From NCBI GenBank assembly GCA_902778855.1, contig CACYZM010000022.1, positions 1 to 32,377 on the forward strand: 32,377 bases of DNA, in the 5' to 3' direction. Shown in pieces: positions 15,496 to 22,624 of this stretch; positions within the stretch are counted from its first letter, which is position 1; each line of letters starts with the position of its first letter. The translations under genes were made by a program, and so were the position numbers. The notes under the pieces were generated by a model that was not told the DNA's origin, searched no databases, and saw only the letters and a list, made by a program, of their open reading frames with translations. The stretch is from an uncultured Bacteroidia bacterium. GTDB taxonomy: Bacteria > Bacteroidota > Bacteroidia > Bacteroidales > UBA932.

Positions 15496-15527
15496 ATTGT
15501 TAATCTTTACAAAATTAACTATTTTTG
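15496..15527 (+). promoter_or_regulatory. Promoter of the coiled-coil protein-hemW operon
   Basis: ATTG (15496-15499), a 20-base spacer and TATTTTTG (15520-15527) match the Bacteroidota consensus with one mismatch. The ATG at 15555 follows after 27 bases. Confidence 0.6.
15510..15517 (-). promoter_or_regulatory. -7 element for the 15487-14709 operon
   Basis: On the minus strand TAATTTTG matches TAnnTTTG, 22 bases before the ATG at 15487. A TTTG exists upstream at 15533-15536, but the 15-base spacing is too short, so only the -7 box is supported. Confidence 0.35.
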
Positions 15528-15554
15528 CAGAACAAACCTTAAAAAAGTATAGCG

Positions 15555-16487
15555 ATGGAAGAACTTGATGAAGAGATGATCCAGTTTGAAAAGGATCACC
15601 CGAGCAAGAAAAGCGGAGCCAGCGGCAATGGCGGTTCGATGCGGACCGTGGCCATCGCCCTCGGCGTCGCCGCCGCTGCGTTGCTGGTCGCCCTGCTGGT
15701 GATGATGGGCAAGAAGAACGCACTGGTGAAAGACCTGAACATCGACAAGCAGAACCTGACCAACGAACTGGTCGCCCTCCAGGCCGACTACGAATCCCTG
15801 ACCACGACCAACGCGGCCATCAACGACTCCCTCAACGTGGAGAAGGAAAAGGTTGGCCAGCTGATCGAGCGGCTCCAGAAGACCGAAGCCACCAACCGCG
15901 CCAAAATCCGTCAGTACGAGCAGGAACTCGGCACGCTGCGTTCCATCATGAAGGGATACATCCGTCAGATCGACTCGCTCAATACGCTCAACATCTCGCT
16001 GCGCAACGAGGCCACAGAGGCCCGTCGCGAAGCGCAGGAGAGCAAGCGCCAGTATGAAGACCTGCGCACCACCACCGACCAGCTCTCGAAGAAGGCCTCG
16101 GCCGGCGCCGTGGTCAAGGGCCGTGGCTTCAACCTGGTGGCCATCAACGAGTCGAACAAGGTGACCGACCGCAGCAGCCGCTCCCGCAAGCTCCGCGCCT
16201 GCCTGAGCCTGATCGAGAACTCGATCGCCGAACGCGGCTGGCGCACGGTGTACATCCGGGTCAAGGGTCCGGACGATGTCCTGCTGACCGACGACAGCGG
16301 CAAGGTGTTCACCAGCGGCGGCGAACAGATGATCTACTCGGCCTCCCGCGAAGTGGATTACCAGGGCGAAGAAGTGGAGATCTGCATCTACTTCAATGCC
16401 TCCCAGGGATTCGAGAAGGGTAAATACACCGTAGACTTCTACACCGACGAAACTCGTCTGGGCACGGCCGAAATGATCTTGAAGTAG
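15555..16487 (+). CDS. Single-pass membrane protein with periplasmic coiled coil, unknown function
   Basis: A 310-residue protein. A short acidic cytoplasmic start (MEELDEEMIQFEKDHPSKK) is followed by one transmembrane helix (about residues 30-51, VAIALGVAAAALLVALLVMM). A long coiled coil then runs from about 55 to 175 (DLNIDKQNLTNELVALQADY ... RREAQESKRQYEDL). The C-terminal 120-residue globular domain has KGRGFNLVAINESNKVTDRS and RGWRTVYIRVKGPDDVLL, predicted mostly beta. I do not know a named family for it. The architecture suits a periplasmic spacer or cell-envelope tether. It is co-transcribed with hemW (4-base gap), which does not obviously explain its role. Confidence 0.8.
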   Translation: MEELDEEMIQFEKDHPSKKSGASGNGGSMRTVAIALGVAAAALLVALLVMMGKKNALVKDLNIDKQNLTNELVALQADYESLTTTNAAINDSLNVEKEKVGQLIERLQKTEATNRAKIRQYEQELGTLRSIMKGYIRQIDSLNTLNISLRNEATEARREAQESKRQYEDLRTTTDQLSKKASAGAVVKGRGFNLVAINESNKVTDRSSRSRKLRACLSLIENSIAERGWRTVYIRVKGPDDVLLTDDSGKVFTSGGEQMIYSASREVDYQGEEVEICIYFNASQGFEKGKYTVDFYTDETRLGTAEMILK

Positions 16488-16491
16488 GCCG

Positions 16492-17565
16492 ATGGCGGGC
16501 GTCTACGTCCATTTCCCGTTCTGCGCCGCGAAGTGCATCTACTGCGACTTCTATGCGCGGGTCCGCCGGGACTGGACGCCCTACGTGGAAGCCCTGATCG
16601 GCGAACTCGCTGAGAGGAAAGAATTTTTGCAAGGCGTTCCCCCGACTACGCTTTATTTCGGCGGGGGGACGCCTTCGCTTTTGCCCCCCGAGCTGCTCAA
16701 GCGTGTGGCGGATGCCGTACGCACTACCTTCGGAGTCGAGGAATTCGAAGAATTCACCATCGAGGTCAATCCCGACGATGTGACGCCTGAACGGGCGGCG
16801 GCGTGGCGGGCGGTGGGAGCCACCCGCATCAGTATGGGCGTGCAGTCGTTCGACGACGCCCATCTGCGCTGGATGCGGCGGCGGCACACGGCGGCGCAGG
16901 CCGCCGCGGCCTTCGCCACGCTCCGCGCCGCCGGCTTCGACAACCTGTCGCTCGACCTGATCTTCGGCTTCACGGGCCTGACCGACGAAACTTGGGCGGC
17001 CAGCATCGCGGCCGCCATTGCCTTGCGGCCGGAACATATCTCCTGCTATCAGATGACAGGGCGCTACGCCGCTCCCGACGAAGAAAGCTGCCGCCGCCAG
17101 TACCGGATGCTCCAGGACCGGCTGCGCATCGCCGGCTACGGCCAGTACGAAATCTCCAATTACGCCCTTCCCGGCCGGGAATCGCGGCATAACAGCGCCT
17201 ACTGGGCCCGCGAACCTTATCTTGGGCTGGGCGCCGGCGCGCATTCGTTCGACGGCGACCGCCTTCGGCAGTGGAACACGCCCGATATCGACACTTACGT
17301 CGCCTCCCGCCAGGGCGGCGAAGAATGGCTGTCCGATCAGGAAGTCCTGGAGGAAAAACTGATGCTCGCGCTGCGGACCGTCCGCGGCCTCGACCTGTCG
17401 ACCCTCACGGACGACGAATTGTGCCGCTTAAATAAAACGACCCTGGAGGAACTCTCCAGGGCCGGTAAATTGATTCTTGAAAAAGCCGTGATCCGGATAC
17501 CGGAAGAAGAACTCTTCGTATCCGACTGGATCGTTAGCCGGCTATTCCCGGAATATAGGGCGTGA
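16492..17565 (+). CDS. hemW: Radical SAM heme chaperone HemW
   Basis: A 357-residue radical SAM protein. The cluster motif CxxxCxxC is C11, C15, C18 in FPFCAAKCIYCDFY, with the conserved HemW-type F-Y tail; that cysteine pattern separates HemW from the oxygen-independent coproporphyrinogen oxidase HemN. Further family motifs are LYFGGGTPSLLPPELL, EFTIEVNPDDVTPE, SMGVQSFDD and the C-terminal HemN_C region (LMLALRTVRGLDLSTL). HemW inserts heme into respiratory enzymes in studied bacteria. It lies 4 bases after the coiled-coil gene. Its 3' end overlaps the convergent cytochrome b gene by 32 bases. Confidence 0.93.
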   Translation: MAGVYVHFPFCAAKCIYCDFYARVRRDWTPYVEALIGELAERKEFLQGVPPTTLYFGGGTPSLLPPELLKRVADAVRTTFGVEEFEEFTIEVNPDDVTPERAAAWRAVGATRISMGVQSFDDAHLRWMRRRHTAAQAAAAFATLRAAGFDNLSLDLIFGFTGLTDETWAASIAAAIALRPEHISCYQMTGRYAAPDEESCRRQYRMLQDRLRIAGYGQYEISNYALPGRESRHNSAYWAREPYLGLGAGAHSFDGDRLRQWNTPDIDTYVASRQGGEEWLSDQEVLEEKLMLALRTVRGLDLSTLTDDELCRLNKTTLEELSRAGKLILEKAVIRIPEEELFVSDWIVSRLFPEYRA

Positions 17566-18235
17566 GGCCGCAGAAGCCGTTCGCCTTGCAGAAGGCGAAG
17601 ATGGCCACCACCGCGAAGCCGAGCATCAGCAGGGTCACATAGACGCCCGTGATCCACTTCCAGCGTTTCAGCCAGATGTTGTTGTTCCAGCCGAGGGTCT
17701 GGAGTGCGCTCCAGAAGCCGTGGGTGAGGTGGAACCAGAGAGCGACGAACCAGACGAGGTAGAGGCAGACCATCCACCAGTTGCCGAAGACCTGGCCCAT
17801 CAGCTGATACGGGTCGGCCTCTTCGGCGCCCAGCCAGTTCTGCAGCTGCATCTTGGCCCAGAACTGTCCCAGGTGCAGGAAGATGAAGCAGAGGACGATG
17901 AGACCCAGCACGAACATGTTGCGGGAAGACCAGGAGTCCGTCTTGGCCTTGTTGGGGATCTCATAGCGCTGCTCGCCGCGGGCCTTGCGGTTGCCGATGG
18001 TCAGGATGAAAGCGTAGGCGATGTGGACGATGAAGAAGGCCGCCAGGACGGGAACAACCACGTTGACCCAGCCCATGGAGAGAATCTCGCAGATCGTACC
18101 GTAGACCACGCTGTCGGGATCGAAGACATAGGTCAGGTTCATCACCATATGGAAGGTGAGGAAGAGGATGAGGCAGAGTCCGCTGACACTCATGATCAGC
18201 TTCTTGCCGATGGAAGACTTGAATATGTTTGCCAT
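17534..18235 (-). CDS. sdhC: Succinate dehydrogenase/fumarate reductase cytochrome b subunit (Bacteroidota type)
   Basis: A 233-residue inner-membrane protein with five predicted helices that anchors the SdhAB/FrdAB catalytic dimer, binds heme b and reacts with menaquinone. Family features are the start MANIFKSSIGKKLIMSVSGL, the early helix with H29 (LTFHMVMNLTY), FIVHIAYAF, FLHLGQFW and FHLTHGFWSALQTLG, whose histidines include likely heme ligands. Bacteroidales normally carry this gene directly ahead of the flavoprotein and iron-sulfur subunit genes. Here the next gene downstream is convergent hemW, overlapping by 32 bases, so the catalytic subunits must be elsewhere. Confidence 0.92.
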   Translation of the reverse strand: MANIFKSSIGKKLIMSVSGLCLILFLTFHMVMNLTYVFDPDSVVYGTICEILSMGWVNVVVPVLAAFFIVHIAYAFILTIGNRKARGEQRYEIPNKAKTDSWSSRNMFVLGLIVLCFIFLHLGQFWAKMQLQNWLGAEEADPYQLMGQVFGNWWMVCLYLVWFVALWFHLTHGFWSALQTLGWNNNIWLKRWKWITGVYVTLLMLGFAVVAIFAFCKANGFCGLTPYIPGIAG

Positions 18236-18267
18236 AATGTCCGTTAATTGTTTTCGGTTTAATTATG

Positions 18268-18298
18268 CAAAGATAATCCGAAACTTGATAAAATCATA
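18268..18298 (-). promoter_or_regulatory. Promoter of the cytochrome b gene
   Basis: On the minus strand TATG (18295-18298), a 19-base spacer and TATCTTTG (18268-18275) match the consensus with one mismatch in the -33 box. The ATG at 18235 follows 32 bases later. Confidence 0.5.
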
Positions 18299-18315
18299 AT
18301 AAATGGTTACTTTTG
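18284..18315 (+). promoter_or_regulatory. Promoter of pyrH-frr, with almost no leader
   Basis: CTTG (18284-18287), a 20-base spacer and TACTTTTG (18308-18315) match the consensus with one mismatch. The pyrH ATG begins at 18320, only four bases after the -7 element, so the transcript should start at or within a few bases of the initiation codon. Confidence 0.6.
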
Positions 18316-18319
18316 TTTC

Positions 18320-19030
18320 ATGAAATACAAACGAATCCTCCTTAAATTGAGCGGCGAGGCAATCGGCGGCCCGGATGGCGTCGGCCTCAACGAGAACGTG
18401 ATGGCGGCCTATGCGCGCCAGATCGCAGCCGTCGTGAACGCCGGCACCCAGGTGGCGATCGTCATCGGCGGCGGCAACATCTTCCGCGGCCTGAGCGGCA
18501 CCCAGCGCGGCTTCGACCGCGTCCGCGGCGACCAGATGGGTATGCTGGCCACCGTCATCAACAGCATCGGCCTCTCCCTCTCCCTGCGCAATGCGGGCCT
18601 CACGGCCGAAGTGTTCACCTCCACGCCCATGCGGCCCATGGCCAAATACTATATGCGAGACGAAGTCGACGAGTACCTCAAATCCGGCGGCGTAGCCGTC
18701 GTGGCCGGGGGTACGGGCAATCCTTTCTTCACCACCGACTCCGCCGCCGCCCTCCGCGCGTGCGAATTGCGCTGCGACGCTTTGCTGAAAGGCACGAAAG
18801 TTGACGGCGTGTACGACGCCGATCCGGTGAAGCACCCCGAGGCCAAGCGCTACGATACCCTGACCTTCGACAAGGCCATTGCCGACAACCTCAAAGTCAT
18901 GGACCAGACCGCCTTCACCCTGTGCAAGGAAAACGACATGCCGATCATCGTCTTCAATATGAACGACGACGGCATGCTCGAAAAAGTGATCGCCGGAACG
19001 GGCACCTGCACGGTGCTGAGCAACGAGTAA
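18320..19030 (+). CDS. pyrH: UMP kinase
   Basis: A 236-residue amino-acid-kinase-fold enzyme that phosphorylates UMP to UDP with ATP in pyrimidine nucleotide synthesis. Motifs are KRILLKLSGEAIGG (phosphate-binding start), AIVIGGGNIFRG, RVRGDQMGMLATVINSIGLS, and PFFTTDSAAALRACEL in the UMP site. The length equals that of Bacteroides homologues, which supports the ATG at 18320 despite its closeness to the promoter. It is followed by frr after 22 bases, a common pairing. It diverges from the cytochrome b gene. Confidence 0.96.
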   Translation: MKYKRILLKLSGEAIGGPDGVGLNENVMAAYARQIAAVVNAGTQVAIVIGGGNIFRGLSGTQRGFDRVRGDQMGMLATVINSIGLSLSLRNAGLTAEVFTSTPMRPMAKYYMRDEVDEYLKSGGVAVVAGGTGNPFFTTDSAAALRACELRCDALLKGTKVDGVYDADPVKHPEAKRYDTLTFDKAIADNLKVMDQTAFTLCKENDMPIIVFNMNDDGMLEKVIAGTGTCTVLSNE

Positions 19031-19052
19031 CAAGAAACAAAAGTTAACCGCT

Positions 19053-19616
19053 ATGATTGAGAAAGCACAAGCCGTGATGGACGCCGCCAAGGAAAAGATG
19101 CAAAGCGCCGTCACCTATCTGGAAGAAGACCTGAAGACCTACCGTGCCGGCAAGGCCAACCCGGCCGTGTTCAACAACGTGATGGTCAACTACTATGGGA
19201 CGATGACCCCGGTTCCCCAGGTGGCCAGCATCGGCACGCCCGACGCCAAGACGATGCTCATCCAGCCTTGGGACCGCTCTCTCCTTCACACCATCGAAAA
19301 GGCCATTATGGACGCCAACCTGGGCTTCACCCCGCAGAACAACGGCGAGATGATCCGCATCAACGTGCCCGCCCTTACCGAAGAGCGCCGCAAGGAACTC
19401 GTGAAGAAGGCCCGCACCGCCGGTGAAAACGCCAAAGTCGGCGTACGCAACGCCCGCCGCGACGCGATCGAAACCCTCAAGAAGTTCCAAAAAGAAGGCC
19501 TTCCCGAAGACGCCGAAAAGGATTTCGAAACCGAGGTCCAGAAACTCACCGACAACTTCTCCAAGAAAGTCGAGGAAATCCTCGCCGCCAAGGAGAAAGA
19601 TATGATGACGGTGTAG
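19053..19616 (+). CDS. frr: Ribosome recycling factor
   Basis: A 187-residue translation factor that, with EF-G, splits the post-termination ribosome. It has the two-domain RRF pattern: helix one with YLEEDLKTYRAGKANPAVF, the beta domain YYGTMTPVPQVASIGTPDAKTM (read in two parts) with LIQPWDRS, and the long helices PALTEERRKELVKKARTAGE and VRNARRDAIETLKKF. The length is typical. It follows pyrH after 22 bases and is probably co-transcribed. A REP-like element lies between its stop and holB. Confidence 0.96.
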   Translation: MIEKAQAVMDAAKEKMQSAVTYLEEDLKTYRAGKANPAVFNNVMVNYYGTMTPVPQVASIGTPDAKTMLIQPWDRSLLHTIEKAIMDANLGFTPQNNGEMIRINVPALTEERRKELVKKARTAGENAKVGVRNARRDAIETLKKFQKEGLPEDAEKDFETEVQKLTDNFSKKVEEILAAKEKDMMTV

Positions 19617-19653
19617 GCCCCCGGCTAGCCACACATGCCCGACCCCGACTGGG

Positions 19654-19786
19654 GTCCCGGGCACAAAAACCGACTTATCCGTGCCCCGACCGCTGAAAAA
19701 AGGCAGTCGGGGCACGATTATGCCCGGATCCGTGCCCGGGAGGCCGAAAACCGGCAGTCGGGGCACGGTTTTGTCCGGATTCGGGG
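19654..19786. repeat. REP-like palindromic repeat, copy C (inverted relative to RAYT flanks)
   Basis: Bases 19654-19716 are identical to the reverse complement of copy A (13357-13419), and the similarity continues to about 19759 (CCGTGCCCGGG, GGCAGTC). The element has the hairpin GTGCCCCGAC (19681-19690) with GTCGGGGCAC (19706-19715), then another arm pair, and a further partial unit to about 19786. It lies within the 216 bases between frr and holB, which otherwise hold only the holB promoter element. It may serve as the pyrH-frr terminator. Confidence 0.85.
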
Positions 19787-19817
19787 CGGGGGGATGACGG
19801 AGATGGAAAAAAATCGT

Positions 19818-19825
19818 TAACTTTG
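19818..19825 (+). promoter_or_regulatory. -7 element for the holB operon
   Basis: TAACTTTG matches TAnnTTTG, seven bases before the holB ATG at 19833. No -33 element is clear. As for pyrH, the transcript would have almost no leader. Confidence 0.45.
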
Positions 19826-19832
19826 TACGAAT

Positions 19833-20879
19833 ATGCGCTTTGCGGAAATTATCGGTAATGAGGCCCTGAAGGACGCGCTGGTGCGGATGGCACGCAGCGG
19901 ACGGCTGGGACATGCGCTGCTCCTGACGGAGGAGAACGGCGGGGGTGCGTTCGCCCTGGCGCTGGCGCTCGCGCAGTTTGTCAACTGCCGCGAGCCGCAG
20001 GAGAACGACTCGTGCGGCGTGTGCGGATCGTGCCATAAGTATGGGAAACTCATCCACCCCGACCTGCACTTCGTCTTCCCGGTGAGCGCCAGTACGGCGC
20101 TGTCGGAAAGCGAGAAGAAAGGTCCGATTTCCGACTATTTCCTGCCGGCTTTCCGGGAACTGGCCCTGGCCAATCCCTATTTCACGGAGCAGCAGCTCTA
20201 CGACGCCATCGGCATCGAGAACAAAAGCGGCCTGATCAGCGTGAACGAGGCGAAGCGGATCGCCGAGAAACTGCTGCTGCGCGCCGCTGAAGGGACCTGG
20301 AAGACGATGATCATCTACCTCCCCGAGAAGATGAACGCCGAAGCGGCCAACAAGCTGCTCAAACTCCTCGAAGAGCCGCCGCAAGGCACGCTGTTCCTGC
20401 TGATCTCCCACAACCCGGAGCGCCTGCTGCCGACCATCCGTTCCCGCTGCCAGCCGATCGCCGTGCAGCCGCTTTCGCGCGCGGAACGGCAGCGCGCCGG
20501 CGCCGGCGAGAACGACAACGCCGAATTCCGCGAGATCGCCATCTCGCTGCTGGAAGCCGGCCTGGCCAAACGCCTCATCGACCTGTTTCCCCAGTGGGAG
20601 ATGCTCGCCGACCTGGGGCGCGAGAAACAACGGGAGTGGTGCCTCTATATGGAGCGCTACCTCCGGAAGATCCTCCTCGTGTCGCAGGGCCTCGCCGACC
20701 TGGCCGACCCGGCGCCGGAGGAGGAAGCCACCCTCCGCGGCTTCGCCGCCAAGATCCGGCCGACCTTCTACGAAAAGGCCTTCGCGGCGCTGGAAGAAGC
20801 CATCGCCTCGATCGGCAGCAACGTCAACCCCAAACTGGTCTTCTGCGACCTGAGCAACCGCCTGTTATTGGCACTATAA
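19833..20879 (+). CDS. holB: DNA polymerase III subunit delta prime
   Basis: A 348-residue clamp-loader subunit. The AAA+ fold begins MRFAEIIGNEALKDALVRMA. The nucleotide-binding loop is degenerate (LLTEENGGGAFALALALAQF instead of GxxGxGKT), consistent with delta prime being a non-hydrolysing stator. The zinc module has C52, C61, C64 and C67 (DSCGVCGSCHKY). KLLKLLEEPPQGTLFLLIS and the SRC motif in TIRSRCQ are diagnostic. The C-terminal collar domain is the least conserved part. It starts an operon with ricT (4-base gap), the lipoprotein and trmB. Confidence 0.9.
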   Translation: MRFAEIIGNEALKDALVRMARSGRLGHALLLTEENGGGAFALALALAQFVNCREPQENDSCGVCGSCHKYGKLIHPDLHFVFPVSASTALSESEKKGPISDYFLPAFRELALANPYFTEQQLYDAIGIENKSGLISVNEAKRIAEKLLLRAAEGTWKTMIIYLPEKMNAEAANKLLKLLEEPPQGTLFLLISHNPERLLPTIRSRCQPIAVQPLSRAERQRAGAGENDNAEFREIAISLLEAGLAKRLIDLFPQWEMLADLGREKQREWCLYMERYLRKILLVSQGLADLADPAPEEEATLRGFAAKIRPTFYEKAFAALEEAIASIGSNVNPKLVFCDLSNRLLLAL

Positions 20880-20883
20880 GACT

Positions 20884-22158
20884 ATGGAAGAGATCCAACT
20901 CAAAGAAAAGAGCACCAAATCATACGATTGCGCCCGCGGCTGTGACGTGGAGCGCACGCCCATCGGCGAGCTGAAAATCCGCTACAACCCGCGCTGCTGC
21001 AAGCTCAGCAGCTACAACTGGATGGAAGGCATCAGCCAGAAACGCTACAACGACCTCTACGAAGTCCGCTTCAAGAACACCCGCAAGATCTATTTCCGCA
21101 ACACGTCGGGCCAGATCATCAAGCAGGGCGACCTGGTCGTCGTGGAAGCGCCGACCGGCCACGACGTGGGCATCGTGACCCTCGAAGGCCCTGTCGTACT
21201 CGAGCAGCTGGCCCGCCACCGCATCGACCCGGATACCTACGAGTTCCGCCGCATCTACCGCAAGGCCAAAATCCTCGACATCGAGCGCTGGCAGGAAGCC
21301 ATCGCCCGCGAGCACAAGACCATGATCCGGGCCCGCCAGCTGGCAGCCCGGCTGGGCCTCGAGATGAAAATCGGCGACGTGGAATTCCAGGGCGACGGCA
21401 CCAAGGCCATCTTCTACTACATCGCCGACGAACGCGTGGACTTCCGGCAGCTGATCAAGGACTTCGCCGAGGAATTCCACATCCGCGTGGAGATGAAGCA
21501 GATCGGCGCCCGGCAGGAAGCCGGCCTGATCGGCGGCATCGGCGTCTGCGGCCGCGCGCTGTGCTGCGCAGCCTATATGTCGGACTTCCAGTCCATCACC
21601 ACGCAGGCCGCCCGCTGCCAGGACCTGTCGCTCAATCCCCAGAAACTCGCCGGTCAGTGCAGCAAGCTCAAATGCTGCATCAACTACGAGGCTTCGGTCT
21701 ATGTGGATGCCGCCAAACAGCTGCCCGAGCTGCGCGGCCCCATCGAACTGGAAGACGGCCCGGCCTGGCTGATGAAGACCGACATCCTGGCCGGCACGAT
21801 GTACTTCTCCTACGAACAGGGCAGCCTGGCCAACCTCTATCCCCTTTCCGCCAATCAGGTGCGGGAAATCCTCGCCGAAAACCGCAAAGGCGTCAAGCCC
21901 GCTTCGCTGCAGGCCTCCGGCCAGGCCGTGAAGCAGGCCGACTTCATCAGCGCGGTCGGCGACGACAGCATCAACCGCTTCGACGAGCCGAAGAAACGGC
22001 GGAACAACAACCGGCGCAAAGGCGGCAACGGCGGTAATGGCGGTAATGGCGGCGGCCAGCGCGGCCGCGGCAAAGGCAAGAAACCCGCCGGCGGCAACAA
22101 TAACAATAACAACAACGGCAACAACAACCGGAGAAACGATACGAACCATGCGCAGTAA
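20884..22158 (+). CDS. ricT: RicT/YaaT-type PSP1-domain protein with Asn/Gly-rich tail
   Basis: A 424-residue protein. The PSP1 C-terminal domain occupies about residues 120-230 (ARQLAARLGLEMKIGDVEFQ ... VEMKQIGARQEAGLIGGIG). It is followed by CGRALCCAAYMSDFQSITT and CSKLKCCINYE, the cysteine pairs that in Bacillus RicT help hold a shared [4Fe-4S] cluster. Extra cysteines C16, C20, C38 and C39 lie near the N-terminus. In Bacillus it works with RicA and RicF in RNA maturation; those partners are not here, so the Bacteroidota role is inferred only. The last 60 residues are low complexity (KGGNGGNGGNGGG, NNNNNNNGNNN, basic residues), possibly RNA-binding. It overlaps the next gene by 11 bases. 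Confidence 0.87.
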   Translation: MEEIQLKEKSTKSYDCARGCDVERTPIGELKIRYNPRCCKLSSYNWMEGISQKRYNDLYEVRFKNTRKIYFRNTSGQIIKQGDLVVVEAPTGHDVGIVTLEGPVVLEQLARHRIDPDTYEFRRIYRKAKILDIERWQEAIAREHKTMIRARQLAARLGLEMKIGDVEFQGDGTKAIFYYIADERVDFRQLIKDFAEEFHIRVEMKQIGARQEAGLIGGIGVCGRALCCAAYMSDFQSITTQAARCQDLSLNPQKLAGQCSKLKCCINYEASVYVDAAKQLPELRGPIELEDGPAWLMKTDILAGTMYFSYEQGSLANLYPLSANQVREILAENRKGVKPASLQASGQAVKQADFISAVGDDSINRFDEPKKRRNNNRRKGGNGGNGGNGGGQRGRGKGKKPAGGNNNNNNNGNNNRRNDTNHAQ

Positions 22159-22624
22159 AGGGATCCTGCTCCTGCTGGTCACCCTGCTTGCCGTCGCCTG
22201 CAGCAAGCCTGCCGGCGACTATCACTTCGTGTCGGAACGGACGGCCGCCGCACAGGGCGGACACTACGAGTTCACGATGGAACTCGACTCCGCCTGCACC
22301 TACGCCACCACCCTGGCGGCGCGCATCGTGGGCAGCCGCACCGAAAAAGCGGAGATCAACCTCGACATCCGGATCACGTCGCCCGACGGCGCCACGCAAA
22401 TCGAGCGCCTGCCCCTCTCGCTGAGCGAGGAGGCGTGCCTCAAACGGATCGCGGGCAGCGGTTCGCTGCTCGACTGCCAGTGGCACTGGCAGGACATCCG
22501 CACGGATGGTACGCAGGGCGGCCTCTGGCACGTATCCGTCACCCCGACCGACCCCGCCTCCGCCGATGCGCTGCGGGGCATCGGCCTGTCTTACGAAAGA
22601 ATCGCATGGGAAAAGGCAAACTGA
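22148..22624 (+). CDS. Small lipoprotein, possibly GldH-like
   Basis: A 158-residue lipoprotein with signal MRSKGILLLLVTLLAVAC (lipid-attachment C18). The mature part looks like a beta-sandwich (YEFTMELDSACTYATTLAAR, EINLDIRITSPDG, GLWHVSVTPTD). In many Bacteroidota the gene after the RicT-type gene encodes the gliding-motility lipoprotein GldH, and size, lipobox and position fit. However, the sequence is diverged and I cannot confirm the family. The ATG at 22148 is chosen because the signal peptide begins there; it overlaps ricT by 11 bases. The 3' end overlaps trmB by 19 bases. Confidence 0.7.
   Translation: MRSKGILLLLVTLLAVACSKPAGDYHFVSERTAAAQGGHYEFTMELDSACTYATTLAARIVGSRTEKAEINLDIRITSPDGATQIERLPLSLSEEACLKRIAGSGSLLDCQWHWQDIRTDGTQGGLWHVSVTPTDPASADALRGIGLSYERIAWEKAN

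Noticed and set aside
19044-20630. A 528-codon minus-strand frame across frr, the repeat and holB
   Set aside because: It is a shadow of two clear housekeeping genes; the middle part is only translated REP sequence.
20920-22206. A 428-codon minus-strand frame
   Set aside because: Antisense to ricT, rich in Ala, Val, Asp and His, without motifs.
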